Assembly (NCBI GenBank): GCA_021847105.1
Contig: JAJZUT010000008.1
Location: forward strand, 1-64,000
Length of the DNA stretch: 64,000 nt
Direction of reading: 5' to 3'
Origin: Pseudomonadota bacterium
GTDB taxonomy: Bacteria; Pseudomonadota; Gammaproteobacteria; Steroidobacterales; Steroidobacteraceae
Made by a program: the position numbers and the translations under genes. Positions 7,716 to 16,777 of the stretch are shown here, piece after piece. Numbering within the stretch: position 1 is the stretch's first letter; each line of letters begins with the position of its first letter. The notes under the pieces are model-generated. The model was not told the DNA's origin and did no database searches. It saw nothing but the letters and a program-made list of their open reading frames with translations.

Positions 7716-9191
7716 ATGGATCATCTGCCGATCTTCCTGCAGTTGCGCGCGGTGCCCGTCGTCGTGATCGGCGGTGGGCACATCGCACAGCGCAAAATTG
7801 ATCTACTGCTGCGCGTCGGCGCGCAGATCACCGTGATCGCCCCCCGACTGTGCGCGGCGCTCGAGCAGCGGGCCGCGGCCGGCGAGATCGCTCATTGCAG
7901 CGCACTCTTTGAACCCGCGCACCTCGATGGCGCCCGCATTGTCATTGCAGCCACCAACCTCAAGACGCTCAATGCGCAGGTGTCCGCAGCCGCGCGCGCC
8001 CGCGCCATCCCGGTGAATGTCGTTGACGATATGGAGCTGTCCACGTTCTATTTTCCGGCCATCGTCGACCGCTCGCCGCTCATTGTCGCAATCGGATCGA
8101 CGGGACAATCACCCGTGCTGGCGCGCTGGGTTCGCGAGCAGATCGAGGCGCTGCTGCCCGGAACGATCGGAACGCTCGCGCGGTTCATCGGTGCTCGGCG
8201 CAAAGCGGTGCAGGAGGCGCTCTCGCCCGCGGCCCGACGTGCATTCTGGGAGCGGATCGTGCGGGGGGTGGCCGCCAGCCGCGTGCTCGCCGGTGATGAC
8301 GCTGGCGCCGAGCACGCCTATCAGCGCGAGCTGCGCGCCGCGCGCCTGACTTGCGCCGACCGCCGAAGTGCAGGCGCGCTCGGCGAGGTCTATCTCATCG
8401 GCGCCGGCCCGGGCGATGCGGACCTGCTCACGCTGCGGGCGCTGCAGCTGCTGCAACAGGCGGACGTCGTGCTGCATGATCGGCTGGTACCCGCCGCAGT
8501 ACTCGATCGCGCCCGCCGCGACGCCGAGCGTGTGTTTGTCGGTAAGAGTGCCGCGTCAGCAGCCGATGAAGTGCATACGCGCCAGGAGCACATCCACGAT
8601 CTGATGGTCCATTATGCGCGTCAGGGACTGCGTGTGGCGCGCCTCAAGGGCGGAGATCCGTTCGTCTTTGGCCGCGGCGGGGAGGAAGCGCAACACCTTG
8701 CGCGCCACGGGATTCCATACATCGTCGTTCCGGGCATCACGGCCGCACTCGGTGCCGCCGCAGCGGCCGGCATCCCGTTGACCCACCGACAGCTCTCGCA
8801 CAGCGTCACATTGGTGACCGGCCATCCGCTCGAGGACGGCGCTCTCGATTGGACCGCGCTCGCGCGCCCGCATCAGACCGTCGTGTTCTACATGGGCACG
8901 GCGTACCTGCAGCGTATCTGCGCACAGCTACGCGCTGCCGGGGCGGACGAAGGGGTGCCGGCTGCGCTTATCGAACGCGCGACGCTGCCCGAACAGCGCG
9001 TCGTGTCGGGCACGCTCGCGGGCATTGCCGCGCTCGGACAGCGCAGAGGGATTGCTGCGCCGGCATTGCTCGTGGTCGGCGAAGTCGCGGCGCTCGCACA
9101 ATCCAACGGCGAGTGCGACACTGTAAAGGAGACGCTGCAGTCTGCGACTCGACAGGCCAGCGCGACGGAGGACCTCCATGAGCATTGCTGA
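7716..9191 (+). CDS. cysG: Siroheme synthase (dehydrogenase/ferrochelatase + uroporphyrinogen methyltransferase)
   Basis: A 491-residue trifunctional enzyme that makes the siroheme used by CysI. The N-terminal half (1 to about 215) has the NAD-binding GGGHIAQRKI motif, the catalytic VVDDMELSTFYFPAIVDR segment and STGQSPVLAR, typical of precorrin-2 dehydrogenase/ferrochelatase. The C-terminal half begins with LIGAGPGDADLLTLRALQ and contains FGRGGEEAQHL, VPGITAALGAAAAAGIPLTH and VFYMGTAYL, the S-adenosylmethionine methyltransferase that converts uroporphyrinogen III to precorrin-2. It lies 16 nt after cysH. Its last 14 bases overlap cysK. Confidence 0.95.
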   Translation: MDHLPIFLQLRAVPVVVIGGGHIAQRKIDLLLRVGAQITVIAPRLCAALEQRAAAGEIAHCSALFEPAHLDGARIVIAATNLKTLNAQVSAAARARAIPVNVVDDMELSTFYFPAIVDRSPLIVAIGSTGQSPVLARWVREQIEALLPGTIGTLARFIGARRKAVQEALSPAARRAFWERIVRGVAASRVLAGDDAGAEHAYQRELRAARLTCADRRSAGALGEVYLIGAGPGDADLLTLRALQLLQQADVVLHDRLVPAAVLDRARRDAERVFVGKSAASAADEVHTRQEHIHDLMVHYARQGLRVARLKGGDPFVFGRGGEEAQHLARHGIPYIVVPGITAALGAAAAAGIPLTHRQLSHSVTLVTGHPLEDGALDWTALARPHQTVVFYMGTAYLQRICAQLRAAGADEGVPAALIERATLPEQRVVSGTLAGIAALGQRRGIAAPALLVVGEVAALAQSNGECDTVKETLQSATRQASATEDLHEHC

Positions 9192-10209
9192 AGGATTTGT
9201 GGGTGCGGTCGGCCACACCCCGCTGATCCGACTTCGTCGCATCAGCGAGCAGACCGGCTGTACGGTGCTCGGCAAAGCAGAATTCATGAATCCCGGCGGC
9301 TCGGTCAAGGATCGCGCCGCGCGCGCCATCGTGCTCGCCGCCGAACGCAGTGGCGCGCTGGCCCCGGGCGGCACCGTGGTCGAGGGCACGGCCGGCAATA
9401 CCGGCATCGGGCTGGCGCACATGTGCAACGCTCGCGGCTACCGTTGCGTGATCGTGATGCCCGACAACCAGTCCGCGGAGAAATACCGGTTGCTCGAGAC
9501 GCTCGGTGCCGAGGTGCACAAAGTACCGGTGGTGCCCTATAGCAACCCCAACCAGTATCAGCGGATTGCCGAGCGGCTGGCGGCACGCCTGCCGAACGCC
9601 ATCTGGGCCAATCAGTTCGACAATACCGTCAACCGCCAGGCGCACATCGACACTACCGGGCCGGAAATTTGGACACAGACTGACGGACAAGTGGACGCCT
9701 TCGTCTGCGCTTCCGGCACCGGCGGCACGTTCGCCGGCATATCGCATTATCTGAAGTCAAAGCGACCGGCGGTGCGCTGTGTGCTCGCCGACCCGCCCGG
9801 CAGCGCTCTGTACGAGTATGTGCGCCACGGCACGCTCAAAGCCACCGGCTCGGGCTCCATCACCGAGGGCATTGGCATCGGCCGCGTCACAGCCAACATG
9901 CAGGATGCTCCAATCGATGAGTCGATCCACGTGCCGGATGCCGACACCGTGCGCCACGTTTACCGGCTGCTGCACGAGGAAGGTTTATTTCTCGGCAGCA
10001 CCAGCGGCTTGAATGTTGCAGCGGCGGCTCGCCTCGCAAGCGAGCTCGGCCCGGGTCACACGGTAGTGACTATTTTGTGCGACGGCGGCGCGAAGTATCA
10101 GTCCCGCCTGTTCAATCGTGATTGGCTTGCAGAGAAGGGCCTGGCCCAGCACGCACTCGGTGCGGTGCGCGCCGAGCCGGTCGATATCCGCACCGCCATG
10201 CTGAGCTGA
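9178..10209 (+). CDS. cysK: Cysteine synthase (O-acetylserine sulfhydrylase), PLP enzyme
   Basis: A 343-residue fold-type II PLP enzyme that joins sulfide to O-acetylserine to give cysteine. The PLP lysine is K44 in GGSVKDRAARA, the phosphate-binding loop is EGTAGNTGIGLA, and the substrate loop is GTGGTFAGIS. The NPGGSVKDR form, rather than PSGSVKDR, and the 343-residue length place it in a subgroup that also includes cystathionine-synthase-like enzymes, so activity with homocysteine and serine is an alternative. Following cysG with a 14-nt overlap and a GGAGG site 6 nt before the ATG, cysteine synthesis is the natural role. Confidence 0.88.
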   Translation: MSIAEGFVGAVGHTPLIRLRRISEQTGCTVLGKAEFMNPGGSVKDRAARAIVLAAERSGALAPGGTVVEGTAGNTGIGLAHMCNARGYRCVIVMPDNQSAEKYRLLETLGAEVHKVPVVPYSNPNQYQRIAERLAARLPNAIWANQFDNTVNRQAHIDTTGPEIWTQTDGQVDAFVCASGTGGTFAGISHYLKSKRPAVRCVLADPPGSALYEYVRHGTLKATGSGSITEGIGIGRVTANMQDAPIDESIHVPDADTVRHVYRLLHEEGLFLGSTSGLNVAAAARLASELGPGHTVVTILCDGGAKYQSRLFNRDWLAEKGLAQHALGAVRAEPVDIRTAMLS

Positions 10210-10239
10210 GCGACGCACTGAGCAACGGCGAGGCTCTCC

Positions 10240-10743
10240 ATGACCGTTGCGCCGATCGACATTCCACGCTGGCTGAGCGCATTTGCGCTGCTCGCGGCGG
10301 CCCATGTCGCCCCCTGGGCGGCCGGGCGGGCCCTCGGTCACCGCTGGGCGGCCCCGATCGATGCGGGCGCGACCCTCTGGGATGGACGTCGACTGCTTGG
10401 CGACCACAAGACCTGGCGCGGAGTGGTCGCCTCCGCCCTGCTCTGCGCGCTGCTCTCACCGCTGCTCGCCTACTCCGTGTGGCTCGGTCTGGCGTTCGCC
10501 GCGCTCGCCATGGGCGCGGACCTGCTCTCGAGCTTTCTCAAACGGCGCTTGAGCCTTGCGCCGGGTCGGGAAGTACCAGGGCTCGACCAGATTCCCGAAG
10601 CGCTCGTGCCGCTGCTCTGGCTCGCCCCGGCACTGCAGATCCACTGGCTGACGGTCGCTCTGCTGACCTCGCTGTTTTTCCTGCTCGACCTGGCGGCGAT
10701 ACCACTGCGGCATAGACACAGAAGCGCCCGCCGCGGTGGCTGA
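10240..10743 (+). CDS. CarS/DUF46-type membrane protein (CDP-archaeol synthase family)
   Basis: A 167-residue integral membrane protein with four or five hydrophobic segments (about 10-28, 66-100, 118-150). Three motifs of the CDP-archaeol synthase/CdsA superfamily are clear: DGRRLLGDHKTWRG at about residues 48-61, GADLLSSFLKRRL at 90-102, and PGLDQIPEAL at 110-119. Archaeal CarS moves CMP onto an unsaturated ether lipid phosphate. Bacterial homologues have no settled substrate; a cytidylyltransferase acting on some lipid phosphate is plausible. GAGG lies before the ATG. It is 30 nt after cysK, probably on the same message, but shares no obvious function with it. Confidence 0.7.
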   Translation: MTVAPIDIPRWLSAFALLAAAHVAPWAAGRALGHRWAAPIDAGATLWDGRRLLGDHKTWRGVVASALLCALLSPLLAYSVWLGLAFAALAMGADLLSSFLKRRLSLAPGREVPGLDQIPEALVPLLWLAPALQIHWLTVALLTSLFFLLDLAAIPLRHRHRSARRGG

Positions 10744-10774
10744 TGTGAGCACTTGACGATTAGGCTCAGCGCGA

Positions 10775-10796
10775 GTACCTTTTTTAAAAAAGGTAC
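10775..10796. promoter_or_regulatory. Perfect 22-bp palindrome, likely PadR operator
   Basis: GTACCTTTTTT followed by its exact reverse complement AAAAAAGGTAC, 13 bp before the PadR start. A TTGACG -35 box (10753-10758) with a 17-bp spacer puts the -10 (TACCTT, 10776-10781) inside the palindrome, so bound repressor would block the promoter. PadR proteins usually autoregulate through such sites. Confidence 0.7.
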
Positions 10797-10809
10797 CGGA
10801 TCGGTCACG

Positions 10810-11133
10810 ATGCTGGATGAGGCGAAGCTGCAGGCGTTGCGTAAGGGCTTTCTGGAATTCCTTGTCCTGCGCATCATTCAGCGTGCGAGCGTTTACTCCG
10901 CCGACATCCTGCAGCAACTTGCCGCAACGGAATTCGCCACCCAGGAAGGGACACTCTATCCGTTGCTCAGCCGTCTGCGCCGCGAGGGGCTGCTCGACTA
11001 TGCGTGGCAGGAATCCGGCAGCGGTCCGCCGCGCAAGTACTATCGCCTGACGAGCGCAGGCACGGAGCGCCTGGCCGAATTCAACGCTTACTGGAAGCGC
11101 ATTCAACAGACAGTTGAGTCAATCGGGGGTTGA
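10810..11133 (+). CDS. PadR-family transcriptional regulator
   Basis: A 107-residue PadR winged-helix protein. The conserved recognition segment FATQEGTLYPLLSRLRREGL (about residues 46-65) and PPRKYYRLTSAG (about 76-87) are diagnostic. The short C-terminal helix is that of subfamily-2 PadR proteins, which dimerise and repress their own promoter and a neighbouring membrane or efflux gene. ATG 10810 is preferred because the upstream in-frame codons run through the operator palindrome. It lies 3 nt before the PspC-domain gene, so the two form one unit, a frequent pairing in envelope-stress loci. Ligand unknown. Confidence 0.88.
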   Translation: MLDEAKLQALRKGFLEFLVLRIIQRASVYSADILQQLAATEFATQEGTLYPLLSRLRREGLLDYAWQESGSGPPRKYYRLTSAGTERLAEFNAYWKRIQQTVESIGG

Positions 11134-11136
11134 GCC

Positions 11137-12330
11137 ATGCGACCGGTCATCGCCGTCAGTCTCAACGGCCGCGCGTACCAGCTCGAGGATGAGGCGCACG
11201 AGGCGCTCGCGCAGTATCTCGATGCGGCACAGCGCGCTCTGGCCGGCAATCCGGATCGGTCGGAAATCATCGCCGATCTTGAACAAGCCATTGCGGACAA
11301 ATGCGAGCGATTCCTGAGCGCGCACAAAACCGTGCTCACGGTTGCGGAAATCGCCGGGGTGATCGAGGAGATGGGTCCGGTCGAGGCGGAAACCGACACC
11401 GAGGGCGCCGGCACGGCATCCGGACCGCAGCAGACCCCTGGGGGCACTGACAGCACGACGCAGGTTCCGCCCAAGCGGCTTTATCAGATCAGCGAAGGAG
11501 CCCTGTTGAGCGGGGTGTGCACGGGGCTCGCAGTGTATTTCGACGTCGACGTGACGCTGGTCCGGCTCCTCTTTGTGATCGCCGCAATTCTCACTGGCGG
11601 GCTCGCGGTCTTGGTATACCTCGCCATGATGTTCATCGTCCCCTATGCCAACACACCGGAGGAGGTCGCGGCCGCCAGCGGCCTGCCCTTCAATGCCCGT
11701 GCGCTCATCGAGCAGTGGAAGCGCAACGCAGCCCGATTCGCCGATGCCGCCGCCAACGCGGCACGCCGGAATGCCTCGGGCGCCGAGCATGCCCGCTGGC
11801 ACGCCGAATGGCGGCGCGCACGCGCGCAATGGCGCGGCGAGTGGCGCAAGCATCGCGCCGACTGGCACGCCCACCGTTGGCATGCCTGGAACGGAACCGC
11901 GCCGCCTGCGCCTCCCCCGCTGCCGCCCGCTGCGGCCTTCCTCTCCGGTCTCGGCTGGGCGGTGCTCGGCATCCTCGTCGGGCTCGTCACCCTCGCCTGG
12001 CTCGTTGCGCTGCTCTCTCTGCTTGCCACGGGTGCGTTGTTCGGCTGGTCGCTGCCTCACCTTCCGCTGTGGGCCGCGATCATCGTGCTGATCGTGCTCT
12101 ACCAGCTGGTGGTCTCACCACTGCGGGCGCTGCGCTACGCACATTCACCGCACCTCTATGCGTATCGGTACCGTTCGCACGCGCTCGCCGACGCGGTGGT
12201 CGGACTCACCATCCTCGCGCTGCTCGTCTGGCTTTTCGAGCATCACCTGCCCGCCGTGCAGCACACACTGAATGTCCTTGGTGAGCGGCTCTCCTCACTC
12301 TGGCGTCAGGCCACCGCACCGCCGCACTGA
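11137..12330 (+). CDS. PspC-domain membrane protein
   Basis: A 397-residue inner-membrane protein. Residues 1-82 form a soluble N-terminal region rich in charged helices. A PspC domain spans about 113-170 (KRLYQISEGALLSGVCTGLA, then FDVDVTLVRLLFVIAAIL). A strongly Ala/Arg/Trp/His-rich charged linker follows (about 195-252), then a proline run and three further membrane segments near 268-300, 311-327 and 351-368. PspC proteins take part in phage-shock or envelope-stress signalling, but most remain uncharacterised. It is cotranscribed with the PadR gene, which presumably represses it. The 3' end is convergent with the aminotransferase gene, 20 nt away. Confidence 0.8.
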   Translation: MRPVIAVSLNGRAYQLEDEAHEALAQYLDAAQRALAGNPDRSEIIADLEQAIADKCERFLSAHKTVLTVAEIAGVIEEMGPVEAETDTEGAGTASGPQQTPGGTDSTTQVPPKRLYQISEGALLSGVCTGLAVYFDVDVTLVRLLFVIAAILTGGLAVLVYLAMMFIVPYANTPEEVAAASGLPFNARALIEQWKRNAARFADAAANAARRNASGAEHARWHAEWRRARAQWRGEWRKHRADWHAHRWHAWNGTAPPAPPPLPPAAAFLSGLGWAVLGILVGLVTLAWLVALLSLLATGALFGWSLPHLPLWAAIIVLIVLYQLVVSPLRALRYAHSPHLYAYRYRSHALADAVVGLTILALLVWLFEHHLPAVQHTLNVLGERLSSLWRQATAPPH

Positions 12331-12350
12331 GCGGGTGAGGTTGACGGGCT

Positions 12351-13610
12351 TCAGCACGCACCGATCGCCCGCTCGAGTTCCTGAACCAGTAGGTCTGCAT
12401 GCACCGGTGCGAACGTGAGTGGCGGTCGAATCTTGAGCACCGTACCGCCACGACCGGTCGCACCGACCAGCACACCGCGCGCGCGCAGCTCATTGACGAT
12501 CCGACGCACCTCGGCCGAAGCATCCGCGCCCTGCGCGGCGCCATCCCGGAACTCGACGCCAATGAACAATCCTGCACCGCGCACGTCCTGAATCGCCGCA
12601 CCGCGGCCGGCGAGCGAGCGCAACCCTTCCATAAGGTAGGCGCCCGTCCGTTGCGCGTTTTGCATCAGACCTTCGTCCCGGATCACCCGCAAGACCGCAC
12701 GCGCCGCCGCACACGCAACATTGTTGCCGCCAAACGTGTTGAAATACTTCCGCGTTCGCGCGAACTCCGCCAGCAGCTCGCGCCGCGCAACCAGCGCAGC
12801 CACCGGGTAGCCGTTGCCCATCGGCTTGCCGAGGGTGACCAGGTCCGGCACGACCCCGTGGCGCTGAAAGCCCCACAAGGCCTCCCCCAGCCGCCCAAAT
12901 CCCGGCTGCACCTCATCGGCGATGAACAGTCCACCCGCCGAGCGCACCGCGCGGACCGCCTCCTGCAGGAATCCGCGCGGCTCCGCCGCGATGCCATCGC
13001 TGGAGAATATCGTGTCGAGCAGCAGTGCAGCGATGCGCACACCCGCTGCGCGCATCTGCTCGATGCACCGGGACACGTCCGCCGCAAAGCGCTGCCCATC
13101 GCCGGGGCGCAGCGGCGGACGCACGGCATACACCCCTGCGCCAAGGGAATTGCCTTCCTCCGGCGACATCCCAGCCAGCACGTCCGTCGCACCGTGGTAC
13201 GCGCAGTCCGTGATGATGAATCCGCTGCCGCCAGTCGCCGCCCGGCTCACCTGTACCGCCAGATCGTTCGACTCGCTGCCGGTGCATGTGAAGATCACGC
13301 TGTCGAGGTCCGCGGGCATCGTTCCCAGCAGCTCCTCGGCGAGCTGCACCGGCTGTTCGGTGATGTAACGAGTGTGGGTATTGAGCACCCGCGACTGCTC
13401 GCAGATCGCATCGACGACCTGCGGATGACCATGACCGAGGATTGGCACGTTGTTATATGCATCGAGATAGCGCCTGCCTTCCCGGTCATACATCCACACA
13501 TCCTCGGCCCGCTCGATCAGCAGGGGCTGTTCATAGAAGTGGTGGTAGGTCGGGCCGAGCAACCGCGCGCGGCGTGACAGGACGCCGTCATCTACGCTCG
13601 TTTCAGTCAC
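12351..13610 (-). CDS. Class III aminotransferase-fold PLP enzyme, phospho-lyase type
   Basis: A 419-residue fold-type I PLP enzyme. The Schiff-base lysine is K262 in LGKPMGNGYP and the PLP-contacting Asp is D232 in ADEVQPGFGR. The whole resembles the AGXT2L1/AGXT2L2 group, whose human members are not transaminases but lyases acting on phosphoethanolamine (ETNPPL) or 5-phosphohydroxylysine, releasing ammonia, phosphate and an aldehyde. A GTGA overlap joins it to the stop of the preceding kinase gene, matching the kinase-then-lyase order of those pathways. An ordinary omega-transaminase is the alternative. The GTG start at 13610 is set by that overlap. Confidence 0.75.
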   Translation of the reverse strand: MTETSVDDGVLSRRARLLGPTYHHFYEQPLLIERAEDVWMYDREGRRYLDAYNNVPILGHGHPQVVDAICEQSRVLNTHTRYITEQPVQLAEELLGTMPADLDSVIFTCTGSESNDLAVQVSRAATGGSGFIITDCAYHGATDVLAGMSPEEGNSLGAGVYAVRPPLRPGDGQRFAADVSRCIEQMRAAGVRIAALLLDTIFSSDGIAAEPRGFLQEAVRAVRSAGGLFIADEVQPGFGRLGEALWGFQRHGVVPDLVTLGKPMGNGYPVAALVARRELLAEFARTRKYFNTFGGNNVACAAARAVLRVIRDEGLMQNAQRTGAYLMEGLRSLAGRGAAIQDVRGAGLFIGVEFRDGAAQGADASAEVRRIVNELRARGVLVGATGRGGTVLKIRPPLTFAPVHADLLVQELERAIGAC

Positions 13611-14647
13611 GGTGCAACATACCGTCGCAGGAGTTTCAGGGCAAACTCGATTTCCGTACGCATCACTTGCGGCTCCTGTGCGGCGGTGTGGCGACTGTGC
13701 GGATTATTGCGCACATACCATTCGTTCACCACGACGTTCATGAATCGCCTCACCGCCACGAGCGGCGTGACCAACTCGATCTCCTTCTTCAGCAGCGGCA
13801 TGCACTCCTGATAGCCGCGCAAAAACGCCTCGCAACACTCCACAGCCGGCGCAATCTCCAGGCACTCCGGTGGAATCAGCTCGGCACATCCCACTGCCAC
13901 ATCGGCAATCAGGGCGGTGTAGAGCATGTCGCCGAAGTCGATCACCCCGGTGACTTGCGACTCAGCCGCCGGATCGATCAGGAGGTTGCGCCGATTGAGG
14001 TCATTGTGCACGATCTGCTGCCGCGCGCCGTCGAGACTCTCTGCAACCCGCGGGAGCGCAGCGGCAAGAAACTCACCGGCCAGGGGTCGGCACGGAAACA
14101 TCGGCAGATCGTCAAGCATTCCCGAGAGCGTGCCAACATTGCGCAGATCCCAGAGGATCGCGCGGTGCGCTCCCGGATGTTCGAAGCCACTGAGGGCCCT
14201 GGCGAGTCGCCCGGCGAGGCGACCGCAGGCCTCGCGCTGGGCATTCGTGGGGATTGCCTCGCACAGCAGCCGCCCGCGCAGATAGGTCAGAACATGCGCC
14301 GAGCGGTCGGCGCCATGCGCATCCCGCAAACGGATGCTCGCCCCACCCTCGCGCGTTCGCAGCACCCGCGGACAGGGAATCCTCGGATCCACCCGCTCCA
14401 GGTGCAGCAGTGCAGCGGTCTGCAGCTCAGTGGCCGCCGGGCTTTCGCACGCAGGGGCGATCTTCAGGACATACTCGGCGCCGGAGGGAGTCGTCAGCTT
14501 GAAGTTCTCGTCACGCTCGCCAGTGAGACGCGACAGTCTCGCCGTGATGCCGTAGTGCTCGAGCACCAGCGCGGCGACCTGCTCATCCGTCACGCCCGTT
14601 GATCTGCCAATCAATTGGGTCAACAGTACGTCGCAACGATCCCGCAT
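13607..14647 (-). CDS. APH-fold kinase, hydroxylysine/ethanolamine kinase-like
   Basis: A 346-residue aminoglycoside-phosphotransferase-fold kinase. The catalytic loop is HNDLNRRNLLID (catalytic Asp and metal-binding Asn) and the DFG-like metal segment is GVIDFGDM. The N-terminal VLKIAPACESPAATELQTAAL carries the ATP-binding Lys. Human HYKK (hydroxylysine kinase) has the same architecture and pairs with the phospho-lyase AGXT2L2. Here the kinase overlaps a phospho-lyase-like gene, so it probably phosphorylates ethanolamine, hydroxylysine or another small amino-alcohol. ATG 14647 has a GAGGG site; an upstream TTG at 14701 is less likely. It follows the phospholipase C gene by 72 nt from this start. 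Confidence 0.75.
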   Translation of the reverse strand: MRDRCDVLLTQLIGRSTGVTDEQVAALVLEHYGITARLSRLTGERDENFKLTTPSGAEYVLKIAPACESPAATELQTAALLHLERVDPRIPCPRVLRTREGGASIRLRDAHGADRSAHVLTYLRGRLLCEAIPTNAQREACGRLAGRLARALSGFEHPGAHRAILWDLRNVGTLSGMLDDLPMFPCRPLAGEFLAAALPRVAESLDGARQQIVHNDLNRRNLLIDPAAESQVTGVIDFGDMLYTALIADVAVGCAELIPPECLEIAPAVECCEAFLRGYQECMPLLKKEIELVTPLVAVRRFMNVVVNEWYVRNNPHSRHTAAQEPQVMRTEIEFALKLLRRYVAP

Positions 14648-14719
14648 GATTCGCCCTCGCGCCGCGTGCACCGGAGCGTCCGTGTTGGATGCCCGAGGCA
14701 ATTTGCCGCATCCGCGTGA

Positions 14720-16777
14720 CTAGGAATATATCAAAACGGGCGCTGCGAGCGCGGGATCGGATAGGCTCTCACGCCCCGTCTCGGCGTGGCCGGCGAAACG
14801 CCACTGAAACTGTTCTGCGCTCACCGTCACATCGTACCAAAGGTGACTGCGGTGGAATTCCAGCTGCCAGTGCTCGGTGGCGTGCGCGGCCACGCGCAAC
14901 GTCTGCTCCGCCTGCCCATATGCGGTGTCGCGAATCCGCACCTCGAGCGCCCGATCGCCGGCATTTTTCAAGCGCAGCGCCATTCGCCCCTGCGCATCGA
15001 ACGCACTGAACACCTCGAGCGCGGTGCTGCCCACGCCGCGCATCCTGCGTACGAAGCCGTTGGGACCGTACACACTCATGGCGAGCGGCTGGCGTTCCGG
15101 CAGTGCGACGAAATCCTCGAGCCGATGACCGGCGCCGAGCGTATAACGGCGCGGCAGCGCCTCGCTCTGATCCCAGAACGCCGTGCAGCACACGCCCACC
15201 GTCGAACGATTCTCGAAATGCAGGTGCACGCCGCCGCGTGCCGCGAGCAGATTGAGCTCAAGGGCATAGGGCAGCGGGCGGGTCGGGCGCAAGCCCGCCT
15301 CCTGAGCGGGCATCTCCGGTGGCTGACGTTGCGGCGCCGTCGCCGCCGGAAGCCGAGATTCCTGATACGACAGGTCCCAGTACCCGGCAGTACTCGGCAG
15401 GACGATGTGCCGGGTCTGGTACGCATTGAAATCGAACGCCGAGGTCAAATCACCGCATATCGTGCGCCGCCAGGCGGAAATATTCGGCTCTTTGACGCCG
15501 AAGCGCCTCTCCAGGAAGCGGATCACGGAGGTGTGGTCAAATACCTCCGAGCAGACGTAGCCGCCCTTGCTCCAGGGCGAGATGACGAGCATCGGCACGC
15601 GCGGCCCGAGTCCGTAGGGAAGCTGATCGGGAACGTGCGGTCGCGGGTAATTCGGATTGACCGTATCGTGGATTTCCCCCGCTGTCGAAACGGTGGAGAT
15701 ACCGGGCAATACCGGAGTCGGTGGCTGTGGCGGAATCACATGATCGAACAGACCGTCGTTCTCGTCGTAATTGAGAAACAGCGCCGTCTTGTTCCAGGTG
15801 TCCCGATCGGCCGTCAACGCTTCGAGCACCCGTGCGATGTAGATCGCACCGTACGCCGGCGGATACGAAGGGTGCTCGGAAAATGCCGCCGGCGTCACGA
15901 TCCATGAGACTTGCGGCAGCCGGCCGGCCAGGACGTCGTTGCGCAACTGATCGACGCCGCCCGGCCGCATGGCGCGCTGGTGAAGCTCGCTGCTCGGTGC
16001 CGCGTTGGCAAACGAGTCGAAATAGGCAAGCGCGTTATCATCGTAATTGCCGGTCATCGGACTGTCTTCGTTCCATCCCAGTCCTTCCTGATAAACGCGC
16101 CACGTGACACCCGAGCGCTGCAACCGCTCGGCGTACGTCGTCCAGGTGAAGGGCTTCATGCCGGGTGTATAGAGCCAGCATTCGTCATCGATATACGGTC
16201 CACCGCCGAGGCCCTGTGGGTCGATCGAGCCGGCCCAGAGCATCACCCGATTGGGGTTCGTCGGACCGGCGATCGAACAGAAGTAGTGATCGCAGATGGT
16301 AAATGCGTCCGCCAATGCGCAATGAAACGGCAGATCCGGGCGCAGAAAGTAGCCCATCGTGAGGTCGGTCTTGTTGAGCGGCCAGCCGTTCATCCGTCCG
16401 CCGGCGATCGCGCCGTGCTGCGAGGCCCAGCCGTGATCGAGATCCTGCATGAACGCCGCAGAGGATCGCCGCGTATCGAGATGAAACGGCAGGATCGTCT
16501 CTGCGGGATTGTCCATACGTGGCTGGAACCAGACGGGCTTGCCCCCGGGCAAAGGCAGCGGAAAGCGGTCGCTGTAGCCGCGCACGCCGCTGAGGTGACC
16601 GAAGTAGTGATCGAAGGAGCGATTCTCCTGCATGAAGATCACGACGTGCTCGACGTCTTCGAGGGTGCCGGAACGGCGCACGGCCGGCAGCGCTGCAGCC
16701 CGGCTGATGCTGTTACGCAGCAGCGCTGCGGAGGCGGCGTTCAAGCCGTACTTCAGAAAATCGCGTCGATCGATCAC
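14720..16777 (-). CDS. Tat-exported phospholipase C (phosphocholine-type)
   Basis: A 685-residue phospholipase C of the PlcN/PlcH family in the alkaline-phosphatase-like superfamily. A twin-arginine signal (DRRDFLKYGLNAASAALL) covers residues 3-20. The catalytic domain carries VIFMQENRSFDHYFG (metal ligands E and N), FTICDHYFCSIAGPTNPNR, YDENDGLFDHV and FDHTSVIRFLERRFG. Two DUF756 beta-sandwich domains follow from about residue 490. It would cleave phosphocholine or phosphoethanolamine head groups from lipids outside the cytoplasm. Its GTG start overlaps the Sel1 gene stop (GTGA). The next two genes downstream are a kinase and a phospho-lyase, suggesting that the released head group is metabolised. 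Confidence 0.9.
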   Translation of the reverse strand: MIDRRDFLKYGLNAASAALLRNSISRAAALPAVRRSGTLEDVEHVVIFMQENRSFDHYFGHLSGVRGYSDRFPLPLPGGKPVWFQPRMDNPAETILPFHLDTRRSSAAFMQDLDHGWASQHGAIAGGRMNGWPLNKTDLTMGYFLRPDLPFHCALADAFTICDHYFCSIAGPTNPNRVMLWAGSIDPQGLGGGPYIDDECWLYTPGMKPFTWTTYAERLQRSGVTWRVYQEGLGWNEDSPMTGNYDDNALAYFDSFANAAPSSELHQRAMRPGGVDQLRNDVLAGRLPQVSWIVTPAAFSEHPSYPPAYGAIYIARVLEALTADRDTWNKTALFLNYDENDGLFDHVIPPQPPTPVLPGISTVSTAGEIHDTVNPNYPRPHVPDQLPYGLGPRVPMLVISPWSKGGYVCSEVFDHTSVIRFLERRFGVKEPNISAWRRTICGDLTSAFDFNAYQTRHIVLPSTAGYWDLSYQESRLPAATAPQRQPPEMPAQEAGLRPTRPLPYALELNLLAARGGVHLHFENRSTVGVCCTAFWDQSEALPRRYTLGAGHRLEDFVALPERQPLAMSVYGPNGFVRRMRGVGSTALEVFSAFDAQGRMALRLKNAGDRALEVRIRDTAYGQAEQTLRVAAHATEHWQLEFHRSHLWYDVTVSAEQFQWRFAGHAETGRESLSDPALAAPVLIYS

